Below are positions 33,429 through 40,664 of a DNA stretch of 64,000 bases, in pieces. The notes under the pieces were generated by a model. It worked only from the letters and a program-made list of their open reading frames with translations, did no database searches and was not told the origin of the DNA. The position numbers and the translations under genes were made by a program. Source of the stretch: Burkholderia sp. MS389 (GTDB taxonomy: Bacteria; Pseudomonadota; Gammaproteobacteria; Burkholderiales; Burkholderiaceae); NCBI RefSeq assembly GCF_016899425.1, contig NZ_CP045994.1, forward strand, positions 2,294,001 to 2,358,000, given 5' to 3'. How positions within the stretch are numbered: position 1 is the stretch's first letter; each line of letters opens with the position of its first letter.

Positions 33429-34334
33429 CTACTCGCCCCAATAGCCGGGCCGCTCGTACGTGTGCTTCAGGTAATCGAGAAACAGGCGCACGCGCAGCGG
33501 CAGATGTCGGCGCTGCGGAAACACCGCGTGAATGCCGATCGGCGGCGCGGCGAACGCATCGAGCACGCTGACGAGCCGGCCGGCCGCGACGTCCTCGCCG
33601 ACTTCCCACCACGAGCGCCACGCGAGGCCGTGGCCGGCGAGGCACCATTCGTGCAGCACCGCGCCGTCCGAGCATTCCATCGTGCCGTTCACGCGGATCG
33701 ACACGACCTTGTCGCCTTCCTGGAACGCCCAGCCGCGCTGCTGGTTCGCATTCGCCGCGAGCGCGAGGCAGTTGTGCCGCGCCAGTTCCGCGAGCGTGGC
33801 CGGCGTGCCGCGCCGTGCGAGATACGCGGGCGACGCGACGCACACGCGGCGGTTCTCGCCGAGCTTCAGCGACACGAGCGACGAATCGGGCAGCTCGCCG
33901 AGCCGCACCGCGCAATCGAACCCCTCGTTGACGAGGTCCACCATCCGGTCGGACAGGTCGAGCGTGACCGACACGTCCGGATGCGCGCCGCTGAATTCGG
34001 GCACGAGCGGCGCGACGTGCCGCCGGCCGAAGCCGGCCGGCGCGGAGAGCCGCAGATGGCCGCTCGCCTTGACACCGCCGGCGGACACGCTCGCTTCCGC
34101 GTTCTGCATCTCGTTGATGATGCGCTGGCAATCCTCGAGGAACGCCGACCCCTCGAACGTCAGCGTGAGCTTGCGCGTCGTGCGCACCAGCAGCTTCACG
34201 CCGAGCCGCTCCTCGAGTGCGTCGAGGCGGCGGCCGATGATCGCCGGCGCGACGCCTTCCGCGTGCGCGGCCGCCGACAGGCTGCCTTTGGCCGCGACCG
34301 CGGCGAACGTTTCGATCTGTTTGAACCGGTCCAT
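33429..34334 (-). CDS. LysR-family transcriptional regulator
   Basis: A 301-residue LTTR. The N-terminal winged helix-turn-helix (residues about 1-60) reads FKQIETFAAVAAKGSLSAAA and continues with IIGRRLDALEERLGVKLL. An effector-binding domain follows (SGHLRLSAPAGFGRRHVAPL). The start at 34334 (MDRFKQIETF) fits the family; the longer ORF would add 27 residues from the intergenic region. It is divergent from the haloacid-dehalogenase-like gene, the usual arrangement for an LTTR and its target, and lies between aceA and aceB. Confidence 0.93.
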   Translation of the reverse strand: MDRFKQIETFAAVAAKGSLSAAAHAEGVAPAIIGRRLDALEERLGVKLLVRTTRKLTLTFEGSAFLEDCQRIINEMQNAEASVSAGGVKASGHLRLSAPAGFGRRHVAPLVPEFSGAHPDVSVTLDLSDRMVDLVNEGFDCAVRLGELPDSSLVSLKLGENRRVCVASPAYLARRGTPATLAELARHNCLALAANANQQRGWAFQEGDKVVSIRVNGTMECSDGAVLHEWCLAGHGLAWRSWWEVGEDVAAGRLVSVLDAFAAPPIGIHAVFPQRRHLPLRVRLFLDYLKHTYERPGYWGE

Positions 34335-34492
34335 GACTCCGTCGAGAGGACGGCCTCGCCGTCCTTCAAATAGCTTGAGCCGCACAAGATTAGGTATATG
34401 AAAGTAAAAGATCAAGTGATGTTTAGCGTCTTTTTTAGCAGCTTATATCAAGAATAGAATCGACCCGACCTCTGAAACTGGAGCGCAAGGCT
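34335..34492. promoter_or_regulatory. Divergent control region between the LysR gene and the HAD gene
   Basis: A 158-bp AT-rich gap. It has a TAGAAT near 34456 that could be the -10 for the HAD gene. The segment around 34390-34430 (AAGTAAAAGATCAAGTGATG) is a candidate for LysR binding. No exact T-N11-A dyad could be assigned with confidence. Confidence 0.35.
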
Positions 34493-35260
34493 ATGTCGGC
34501 CACAACGACACTCTCCTCCCCCGACGCCATCCTCTTCGACGCATTCGGCACGTTGTTCGACGTGCGTGCCGTGCTGGCCGCGGCTGAGCAGATGTTTCCC
34601 GGACACGGGGAACGGTTGTCGCAGCTGTGGCGGCGCAAGCAGATCGAATACTCGCAGCTGCGCACGCTTGCCGATCCGGCCGGCGCGCACTATCGCCCGT
34701 TTCGGGACATCACGCTCGACGCGCTGCGGTTCGCCGCGCGCAGGCTCGGGCTCGCGCTGAACAGTGCGGCCGAGAAACGCCTGATGGACGAATACGCGTG
34801 CCTGTCCACCTATCCCGACACGGTGCCCGCGCTGCGCCAGCTGCACGCGCTCGACCCGCGCCCGCCGCTCGCGATCCTGTCGAACGGCACCCCGCAGATG
34901 CTCGACATCGCGATCAAGAGCGCGGGCATGACCGGCCTGTTCGATCGCGTGCTGTCGGCCGACACCGTGCGCGCGTACAAGCCGAGCCCGGCCGCGTATG
35001 CGCTCGGCACCGCCGCGTTCGGCGCGAACCCGCGCGGCATCGTGTTCGTGTCGTCGAACGCGTGGGACGTCGCGGGCGCCACCTGGTTCGGCTACACGAC
35101 GTTCTGGCTCAACCGCACGGGCGCGCCCGCCGAGGAACTCGGCGCGCCGCCCGACGGCACGGGCGCCGGCATGGCCGACCTGCTCGCGTTCCTCTCCACC
35201 CCCGCCCCGGCTCCGTCCGGCAGACCCGCAAACCGCACGCGCCCCGGCCCGGGTGCATGA
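34493..35260 (+). CDS. Haloacid dehalogenase-like hydrolase, type II (L-2-haloacid dehalogenase family)
   Basis: A 255-residue HAD protein. The motifs read ILFDAFGTLFDV (nucleophile Asp), ILSNGTP (motif II Ser), YKPSPAAY (motif III Lys) and FVSSNAWDVAGA (motif IV). The SSNAWD and NGTP forms are those of L-2-haloacid dehalogenases, which hydrolyse 2-haloalkanoates to hydroxyacids. True dehalogenase activity or a housekeeping phosphatase role cannot be separated by eye. Divergent from the LysR gene and 68 bp upstream of aceB, so it could share an operon with aceB. Confidence 0.88.
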   Translation: MSATTTLSSPDAILFDAFGTLFDVRAVLAAAEQMFPGHGERLSQLWRRKQIEYSQLRTLADPAGAHYRPFRDITLDALRFAARRLGLALNSAAEKRLMDEYACLSTYPDTVPALRQLHALDPRPPLAILSNGTPQMLDIAIKSAGMTGLFDRVLSADTVRAYKPSPAAYALGTAAFGANPRGIVFVSSNAWDVAGATWFGYTTFWLNRTGAPAEELGAPPDGTGAGMADLLAFLSTPAPAPSGRPANRTRPGPGA

Positions 35261-35328
35261 CGTTTCGCAGCGCTGCCGCCTTCCCCTTTCACCGAAACCG
35301 CAACTGACCGACCAAGGAGATGAAACTC

Positions 35329-36921
35329 ATGAGCACCCCGATCACGCTGCCGCAAGGCATGACGATCACCGGCGAAATCAAGCCGGGTTACGAAGCGATC
35401 CTGACGCCCGACGCGCTGGCACTCGTCGCGTCGCTGCATCGCACGTTCGAATCGCGCCGCCAGACGCTGCTGCAGGCGCGCGTCGAGCGCACGAAACGCC
35501 TCGACGCGGGCGAGCGCCCCGATTTCCTCGCCGAGACGCAGGCGATCCGCGAAGGCGACTGGAAGGTCGCGCCGCTGCCGGCCGACCTGCAATGCCGCCG
35601 CGTCGAAATCACGGGCCCGGTCGAGCGCAAGATGATCATCAACGCGCTGAACTCGGGCGCCGATTCGTACATGACGGACTTCGAGGATTCGAACGCGCCG
35701 AGCTGGACGAACCAGATCGACGGCCAGATCAACCTGAAGGACGCGGTGCGCCGCACGATCTCGCTCGAGCAGAACGGCAAGTCGTACCGGCTGAACGACA
35801 AGGTCGCGACGCTGATCGTGCGTCCGCGCGGCTGGCACCTCGACGAGAAGCACGTGACGGTCGACGGCCAGCGCGTGTCCGGCGGCATCTTCGATTTCGC
35901 GCTGTTCCTGTTCCACAACACGAAGGAACTGATCGCGCGCGGCTCGGGCCCGTACTTCTACCTGCCGAAGATGGAAAGCCATCTCGAGGCGCGCCTGTGG
36001 AACGACATCTTCGTCGCGGCCCAGGAAGCGATCGGCGTGCCGCGCGGCACGATCCGCGCGACGGTGCTGATCGAGACGATCCTCGCCGCGTTCGAGATGG
36101 ACGAGATCCTGTACGAACTGCGCGAACACAGCTCGGGCCTGAACGCCGGCCGCTGGGACTACATCTTCTCGGCGATCAAGAAGTTCAAGAACGACCGCGA
36201 CTTCTGCCTGGCCGAGCGTTCGAAGATCACGATGACAGTGCCGTTCATGCGCGCGTACGCGTTGCTGCTGCTGAAGACCTGCCACAAGCGCAACGCGCCG
36301 GCGATCGGCGGGATGAGCGCGCTGATCCCGATCAAGAACGATCCGGAAGCGAACGACAAGGCGATGGGCGGGGTGCGCTCGGACAAGCAGCGCGACGCGA
36401 CCGACGGCTACGACGGCGGCTGGGTCGCGCATCCGGGCCTCGTGCCGATCGCGATGGAAGAATTCGTCAAGGTGCTCGGCGACCAGCCGAACCAGATCGC
36501 AAAGCAGCGCGACGACGTGCAGGTCGAAGGCAGGAACCTGCTCGACTTCCAGCCGGAAGCGCCGATCACCGAAGCCGGGCTGCGCAACAATATCAACGTC
36601 GGGATCCACTACCTCGGCGCATGGCTCGACGGCAACGGCTGCGTGCCGATCCACAACCTGATGGAAGACGCGGCGACGGCCGAGATCTCGCGCTCGCAGG
36701 TGTGGCAATGGATCCGCTCGCCGAAGGGCGTGCTCGACGACGGCCGCAAGGTCACGGCCGACCTCGTGCGCGAATTCGCGAAGCTCGAGCTCGACAACGT
36801 GAAGCGCTCGGTCGGCGGCAACACGCAGCCGTACGAACGCGCCGCGGCGATCTTCGAGCAGATGTCCACGTCGGAAGGCTTCACCGAATTCCTGACGCTG
36901 CCGCTGTACGAGGAAATTTGA
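35329..36921 (+). CDS. aceB: Malate synthase A
   Basis: This enzyme condenses glyoxylate with acetyl-CoA to malate, the second glyoxylate-shunt step. Its 530 residues match E. coli AceB (533). Recognisable stretches are DFEDSNAPSW, RPRGWHLDEKH, GPYFYLPKMESHLEARLW, and RGTIRATVLIETI with the catalytic-site region. AAGGAG at 35313-35318 is correctly spaced for the ATG at 35329; the in-frame ATG at 35320 is too close to it. A bidirectional terminator follows. Confidence 0.97.
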   Translation: MSTPITLPQGMTITGEIKPGYEAILTPDALALVASLHRTFESRRQTLLQARVERTKRLDAGERPDFLAETQAIREGDWKVAPLPADLQCRRVEITGPVERKMIINALNSGADSYMTDFEDSNAPSWTNQIDGQINLKDAVRRTISLEQNGKSYRLNDKVATLIVRPRGWHLDEKHVTVDGQRVSGGIFDFALFLFHNTKELIARGSGPYFYLPKMESHLEARLWNDIFVAAQEAIGVPRGTIRATVLIETILAAFEMDEILYELREHSSGLNAGRWDYIFSAIKKFKNDRDFCLAERSKITMTVPFMRAYALLLLKTCHKRNAPAIGGMSALIPIKNDPEANDKAMGGVRSDKQRDATDGYDGGWVAHPGLVPIAMEEFVKVLGDQPNQIAKQRDDVQVEGRNLLDFQPEAPITEAGLRNNINVGIHYLGAWLDGNGCVPIHNLMEDAATAEISRSQVWQWIRSPKGVLDDGRKVTADLVREFAKLELDNVKRSVGGNTQPYERAAAIFEQMSTSEGFTEFLTLPLYEEI

Positions 36922-36994
36922 CGACGCCGTCGGCTGCGATCGCCGGACGGCCACGCCGTGTCGGCGGTCGCATGCGATGACGGGTCACCGGCAG

Positions 36995-37028
36995 GAAAAA
37001 AGCGCCCCGCGGGGCGCTTCCTCTTTTG
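36995..37028. terminator. Bidirectional terminator after aceB
   Basis: A 20-base perfect palindrome AAGCGCCCCGCGGGGCGCTT (37000-37019) lies between an A-run on its left and CCTCTTTT on its right. It serves aceB and the convergent gene at 37060. Confidence 0.85.
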
Positions 37029-37059
37029 CAGCGAATCCTGCCACCGCCCGCAGGCACGC

Positions 37060-37473
37060 TCAGGCGGCTTCCTGCTCGCGCCGGTGCTGAACCCAATCGC
37101 CGGACGCGATGCGCGGACGCCCGGCCGCCGCGTGCGCGGCGACCGGATAATACAGGCACGCGTACTGCCGGCCGCCGAGCTCGACCGTTACCTCGTCCGG
37201 CTTGAACAGCGAATCGATGCCCGGATAGACGCGCTCGATCTCGTCGAGCACCGGGACGAGCTGCGCGTCGACCTCGTAGACGTCGCCCCACACCAGCGAC
37301 TTGCCGGCCGTACCGGCGATCATGCCCGGATACGTGCCGAAATCGACCAGTTCGCCCGGCAGCGCGACCGCGCCCAGCAGCGTCGGCGCGGCGATGCCGT
37401 GGCGGGCGGCCGCATGGCCGATGTCGTTGGCCTGTCCGGCTCTCAAGGTGCCATAGACGAATACGTGGCGCAT
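37060..37473 (-). CDS. Gamma-glutamylcyclotransferase-like (AIG2/YtfP family) protein
   Basis: A 137-residue protein with the family opening HVFVYGTLRAGQAN (the YGTLR substrate-binding loop). The conserved acidic residue lies in VLDEIERVYPGID. Members cyclise gamma-glutamyl amines or peptides, but small YtfP-type copies often lack a proven substrate. It is a single gene ending at the shared terminator. Confidence 0.85.
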   Translation of the reverse strand: MRHVFVYGTLRAGQANDIGHAAARHGIAAPTLLGAVALPGELVDFGTYPGMIAGTAGKSLVWGDVYEVDAQLVPVLDEIERVYPGIDSLFKPDEVTVELGGRQYACLYYPVAAHAAAGRPRIASGDWVQHRREQEAA

Positions 37474-37782
37474 CGTGGTTCTCCTCTTCGATTCGTGTGT
37501 TGCCGTGTTGGCGTGCGACCGGTGCGCGATGGGCGCGACGTGGCGCACGCATCGATAGACCGCGATATCGGCCCGATGGTTCGAACCGTCGGTGCGACCG
37601 GCTGCGGGCGACCGGCTGCGGGCGACCGGCTGCGGGCGACCGGCTGCGGGCAGCCACCCCGGATTCGCCGACGCCCACACAAAGTTCATTTGAAGCCGGC
37701 ATGATGGCCCGAAAAACCGCCGCATGCGCACGCGCGGCGCCTTCTAAAATAACGGCATCGCCGCCGCGCCGCCCGAACTTTC
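37474..37782. other. Gene-free interval with a short tandem repeat
   Basis: A 309-bp divergent gap between the cyclotransferase-like gene and the AraC gene. It must contain both promoters, but no convincing -35/-10 pair is visible. Its main feature is the 14-bp tandem repeat at 37596-37651, listed separately. Confidence 0.6.
37596..37651 (+). repeat. 14-bp tandem repeat, four perfect copies
   Basis: GACCGGCTGCGGGC is repeated four times without change (37596, 37610, 37624, 37638). It lies in the non-coding gap upstream of the AraC gene. Such perfect short repeats can change copy number by slippage. Confidence 0.95.
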
Positions 37783-38664
37783 ATGAATCCGCCCGCCCAA
37801 GCCGACGTATCGAACCCGTACGACGTCATCGACATCCCGCCGGAATTCGCGCCGACCGCCGACCATCCGATGCGCGTGCGCGCGCGGCAGGTCGATGCCG
37901 GCCGCCGCATTCCGCTGCACACGCATGCGTGGGCGCAGCTCGCGTATGCGTCGCGCGGCGTGCTGCGCGTGGCGACGACCGGCACGACCTGGATGGTGCC
38001 GCCGTCCCGCGCGATCTGGGTGCCGCCGCACGTGTCGCACGAAGTCGTGATCGTCGAAGAGGCCTACTTGCGCACGCTGTATATCGACGAGTCGATCGTG
38101 CCGGGCGGGCTCGATGCATGCCGCGTCGTCGAGGTAACGGGGCTGCTGCGCGAGCTGATCGTCGCACTCGACGCGCGCGACCTGAGCGCCGCGCGCGAGC
38201 GCCTGCTGTGCGGGCTCGTGCTCGACGAGCTGAGTCATGCCGAACCGTTGCCGCTCGCGGTGCCGATGCCGGACGAAAAACGGCTGCGCCTGCTGTGCGA
38301 ATCGGTACTCGCGCAGCCCGCGCATGCGGAGTCGCTCGAACACTGGGCGAGCGAGGTCGGCGCGAGCACGCGCACGATCTCCCGGCTCTTCAAGCAGGAA
38401 CTGGGCGTGAGCTTTTCGCAGTGGCGCCAGCAGGCGCTGCTCGCGCGGGCGATCCCGCTGCTGAACCAGGGGCGACCGCTGTCGCACATCGCGCGCGAAC
38501 TCGGCTACCAGAGCCAGAGCGCGTTCTCGGCGATGTTCCGCCGCGCATTCGGCGAAAGCCCGCGCGCGTTCATGCTGCGCGGCTACGAGCATCGGGGCCC
38601 GGAAGGCGACGTCGCGGAAAACGAAACGCCGGACGACGACGGCGCGATCGACGCGGCCCGCTGA
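37783..38664 (+). CDS. AraC-family transcriptional regulator
   Basis: A 293-residue regulator with an N-terminal cupin-type sensor domain (RRIPLHTHAWAQLAYASRG, a metal- or ligand-binding cupin strand). The C-terminal AraC double helix-turn-helix spans about residues 170-270 (ASTRTISRLFKQELGVSFSQWRQQ and LSHIARELGYQSQSAFSAMFRRAFGESP). The effector and targets are unknown; no enzyme gene lies beside it on the same strand. Confidence 0.92.
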   Translation: MNPPAQADVSNPYDVIDIPPEFAPTADHPMRVRARQVDAGRRIPLHTHAWAQLAYASRGVLRVATTGTTWMVPPSRAIWVPPHVSHEVVIVEEAYLRTLYIDESIVPGGLDACRVVEVTGLLRELIVALDARDLSAARERLLCGLVLDELSHAEPLPLAVPMPDEKRLRLLCESVLAQPAHAESLEHWASEVGASTRTISRLFKQELGVSFSQWRQQALLARAIPLLNQGRPLSHIARELGYQSQSAFSAMFRRAFGESPRAFMLRGYEHRGPEGDVAENETPDDDGAIDAAR

Positions 38665-38689
38665 TCGCTCGTTTCCGCGCGCCGGACCG

Positions 38690-39154
38690 TCAGACCGGCC
38701 GCACCATGTGGCGGATCGAGCCGAGTTGCGCGAGCCGCGGCCCGGTGACGCGGTAGCCCATGCGCAGATACAGATGCGCGGCAGGATTGTCGACGAACAC
38801 GCGCAACTGCAGTTCGTGCAGCCCGCGCGCACGCGCCCAGCGATGCGACATCTCGAGCATGTAGGTACCGGCGCCCTGCCCGCGATGGCCGGCCGCGATC
38901 TGCACGTCGCGGATGTGCAGCGAATCGCCCTCCTCGGTCACACGCAGCACGCCGATGCGCTCGCCGTCGGCTTCGAGGATGAAGTTTTCGGATTCGCGCC
39001 AGCTCGCATAGAACAGGTCGCTGCGCCACACGAGCCCATGACGCTTGTAGTAGCCGCCCATGTTGCCGTGCGTCAACGCTTCGGCATACGGAAAATCGCC
39101 GGGCTCCGCGGGTCGGAGCTGATACAGGAGTCGCAGGTCGGTCGGATCGAGCAT
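38690..39154 (-). CDS. GNAT-family N-acetyltransferase
   Basis: A 154-residue acetyltransferase with the acetyl-CoA loop IAAGHRGQGAGTYML (about residue 88) and the downstream VFVDNPAAHLYLRMGYRVTGP. The substrate is unknown. The start at 39154 (MLDPTDLRLLYQLRPAE) gives a complete single GNAT domain; upstream in-frame starts run into the tRNA-related repeat region. It converges on the AraC gene. Confidence 0.88.
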   Translation of the reverse strand: MLDPTDLRLLYQLRPAEPGDFPYAEALTHGNMGGYYKRHGLVWRSDLFYASWRESENFILEADGERIGVLRVTEEGDSLHIRDVQIAAGHRGQGAGTYMLEMSHRWARARGLHELQLRVFVDNPAAHLYLRMGYRVTGPRLAQLGSIRHMVRPV

Positions 39155-39286
39155 CGCGCAGGAGTCGGAAACGCATCCCGCCACGATAGCGCAGTCGCGT
39201 GCGGATGCAATCGCGAATTTCTCGTAGGGGCGCGGCGCGCGGTGTGGGGTGTCAGCGGAAGGCACAATGGACGATTCAAATGAAAA

Positions 39287-39306
39287 AGCCCGCACGAGGC
39301 GGGCTT
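39287..39306 (-). terminator. Terminator after the tRNA-Asp-like element
   Basis: On the minus strand AAGCCCGC-CTCGT-GCGGGCTT is followed by TTTCA (five T including the stem end). It sits in the same relative position as the terminators behind the intact tRNA-Asp genes. Confidence 0.7.
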
Positions 39307-39316
39307 CTTCATTTTC

Positions 39317-39426
39317 TGGCGGAGCGGACGGGACTCGCCTACATCCCGCAGGCCGCGGCTGCGCGTGCACGCGCAGCCCTTCGAGTCCCGTCGGAAGCCG
39401 CGCAGGCGGCTTCCTCCGCTCCGCAG
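39317..39426 (-). ncRNA. tRNA-Asp-derived structured element (remnant or new small RNA)
   Basis: Positions 39317-39337 are identical for 21 bases to the 3' end of the neighbouring tRNA-Asp genes, including the encoded CCA. The sequence then diverges completely and folds back on itself. An outer stem pairs 39319-39326 with 39417-39424. An inner stem pairs 39327-39337 with 39382-39392. One side hairpin is at 39393-39414 (GGAAGCCGC/GCGGCTTCC), and the inner arm holds a 22-bp perfect palindrome at 39357-39378. No anticodon arm is present, so it is not a functional tRNA. It may be a damaged tRNA-Asp copy or a structured RNA ending in a tRNA-like acceptor. Confidence 0.5.
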
Positions 39427-39464
39427 TCACGCGCCCGCGAGCGAGCACAACGACCGAATGCACA

Positions 39465-39499
39465 AACAACAATGCCCGCACAAGGCGGGCATTGTTGTT
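39465..39499 (-). terminator. Terminator after the distal tRNA-Asp
   Basis: A perfect 15-bp stem (AACAACAATGCCCGC and its complement) with a 5-base loop. The minus-strand product ends in TTGTTGTTTG. It follows the tRNA-Asp at 39504-39580. Confidence 0.8.
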
Positions 39500-39503
39500 C
39501 GTT

Positions 39504-39580
39504 TGGCGGAGCGGACGGGACTCGAACCCGCGACCCCCGGCGTGACAGGCCGGTATTCTAACCGACTGAACTACCGCTCC
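39504..39580 (-). tRNA. tRNA-Asp (GTC), copy 1
   Basis: On the minus strand the 77-nt gene starts GGAGCGGTAGTTCAG, has anticodon GTC in CCTGTCACG, the T-arm GGGTTCGAGTCCC and an encoded GCCA 3' end. It forms the distal member of a Glu-Asp pair. Confidence 0.97.
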
Positions 39581-39653
39581 AGTCTTGCTGCTTGCCTGGC
39601 AGGCGTCGGTTACTTCCTGCCGGCGCGTCGTTTGTTCGAACGACGCCGAAATC

Positions 39654-39729
39654 TGGCGTCCCCTAGGGGATTCGAACCCCTGTACTCACCGTGAAAGGGT
39701 GATGTCCTAGGCCTCTAGACGAAGGGGAC
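39654..39729 (-). tRNA. tRNA-Glu (TTC), copy 1
   Basis: The 76-nt gene begins GTCCCCTTCGTCTAGAGG, has anticodon TTC in CCTTTCACGG and ends GGGGACGCCA. It is 73 bp upstream of tRNA-Asp copy 1 in the direction of transcription. Confidence 0.97.
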
Positions 39730-39756
39730 AACGTACTGCTTACATCCTTAACGAGA

Positions 39757-39791
39757 AAGCCCGTTCAAAAAAACGCTTTTTGAACGGGCTT
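39757..39791 (-). terminator. Terminator after tRNA-Asp copy 2
   Basis: AAGCCCGTTCAAAAA pairs with TTTTTGAACGGGCTT across a 5-base loop; on the minus strand it ends in CTTTCTCG. It marks the end of the second Glu-Asp unit. Confidence 0.75.
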
Positions 39792-39796
39792 CGTTC

Positions 39797-39873
39797 TGGC
39801 GGAGCGGACGGGGCTCGAACCCGCGACCCCCGGCGTGACAGGCCGGTATTCTAACCAACTGAACTACCGCTCC
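39797..39873 (-). tRNA. tRNA-Asp (GTC), copy 2 (sequence variant)
   Basis: Same layout and anticodon as copy 1, but with two base differences: one in the D-loop (GTTGG instead of GTCGG) and one in the T-arm (TTCGAGCCC instead of TTCGAGTCC). Neither touches the anticodon. Confidence 0.96.
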
Positions 39874-39953
39874 AGCTTTTCTGCACCACCGCCTGCAGGA
39901 TCTCGTCACGTTCCTGCACGCGTTGCGACACTTCCATGAAACGCCGCTGAATC

Positions 39954-40029
39954 TGGCGTCCCCTAGGGGATTCGAACCCCTGTACTCACCGTGAAAGGGT
40001 GATGTCCTAGGCCTCTAGACGAAGGGGAC
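39954..40029 (-). tRNA. tRNA-Glu (TTC), copy 2
   Basis: Identical to copy 1 over the whole 76-nt gene, including the encoded CCA. It precedes tRNA-Asp copy 2 by 80 bp. Confidence 0.97.
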
Positions 40030-40054
40030 AACGTACTGCTTACATCTTTAATAC

Positions 40055-40088
40055 AAAAGCCCGCTCAAAAACGTCTTGAACGGGCTTC
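40055..40088 (-). terminator. Terminator after tRNA-Asp copy 3
   Basis: AAGCCCGCTCAA and TTGAACGGGCTT form an almost perfect stem around AAACGTC. The minus strand ends in CTTTTGTATT. Confidence 0.7.
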
Positions 40089-40092
40089 GTTC

Positions 40093-40169
40093 TGGCGGAG
40101 CGGACGGGACTCGAACCCGCGACCCCCGGCGTGACAGGCCGGTATTCTAACCGACTGAACTACCGCTCC
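40093..40169 (-). tRNA. tRNA-Asp (GTC), copy 3
   Basis: Identical to copy 1 over 77 nt, with anticodon GTC and encoded CCA. It is the first Asp gene transcribed. Confidence 0.97.
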
Positions 40170-40247
40170 AGCTTTCTTACCCAACCTGCAGGACGTCGGT
40201 TACGTTCCTGCAAGCCTTGCGACGCTTCTACGAAACGCCGCTGAATT

Positions 40248-40323
40248 TGGCGTCCCCTAGGGGATTCGAACCCCTGTACTCACCGTGAAAGGGTGATGTC
40301 CTAGGCCTCTAGACGAAGGGGAC
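40248..40323 (-). tRNA. tRNA-Glu (TTC), copy 3
   Basis: Identical to the other two Glu copies. A promoter candidate lies about 60 bp upstream at 40386-40414. Confidence 0.97.
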
Positions 40324-40385
40324 AAAATCTTTTCAGATTTGTCTGACTTTCGCTATTTACTTTACAGTCAACAGCGAAGGCCGAA

Positions 40386-40414
40386 ATTCTAACTGCTTTG
40401 AATCATTTTGTGAA
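40386..40414 (-). promoter_or_regulatory. Promoter candidate for the first Glu-Asp pair
   Basis: On the minus strand TTCACA is followed by exactly 17 bp and TAGAAT. Start near 40379, about 55 nt before tRNA-Glu copy 3. It lies between tRNA-Ala and tRNA-Glu. Confidence 0.5.
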
Positions 40415-40461
40415 GCACTTATTACTACCGCTGCTTCGCAAATCAATCCAGCTTGTTCTGT

Positions 40462-40537
<76 letters not shown>

Positions 40538-40548
40538 TTGCAGAACAG

Positions 40549-40584
40549 AAATGAGATTATATGGACCGATTTCGAACTTGTAAA
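40549..40584 (-). promoter_or_regulatory. Promoter of the tRNA-Ala gene or array
   Basis: On the minus strand TTTACA (40584-40579), a 17-bp spacer and a perfect TATAAT (40561-40556) place the start near 40549, about 12 nt upstream of tRNA-Ala. This is the best sigma-70-type promoter seen in the window. Confidence 0.8.
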
Positions 40585-40615
40585 TACCCTTTTTACGATT
40601 CGCGCGAAATTTTTT

Positions 40616-40651
40616 GCGAAGCCGCCGCGCGCTCATGCGCGGCGGCTTCGC
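40616..40651 (-). terminator. Long hairpin after gltX
   Basis: A 15-bp perfect stem GCGAAGCCGCCGCGC with its complement and loop GCTCAT, 14 bp past the gltX stop. On the minus strand it is followed by an A-tract (AAAAAATTT), not a T-run. It is terminator-like but not canonical. Confidence 0.45.
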
Positions 40652-40664
40652 GCTCGCCCATACG

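Larger units (their letters stand above)
39155..39503. other. Gene-free interval at the end of the tRNA array
   Basis: A 349-bp stretch with no coding gene. It holds the tRNA-Asp-like element (39317-39426), its terminator and the terminator of the first intact tRNA-Asp. A 21-bp direct repeat (39317-39337 and 39504-39524) brackets 187 bp. Confidence 0.75.

Noticed and set aside
39199..39694. Small ORFs across the tRNA region encoding phrases such as GGADGTRTRDPRRD
   Set aside because: These are translations of antisense tRNA genes, a well-known source of false proteins.
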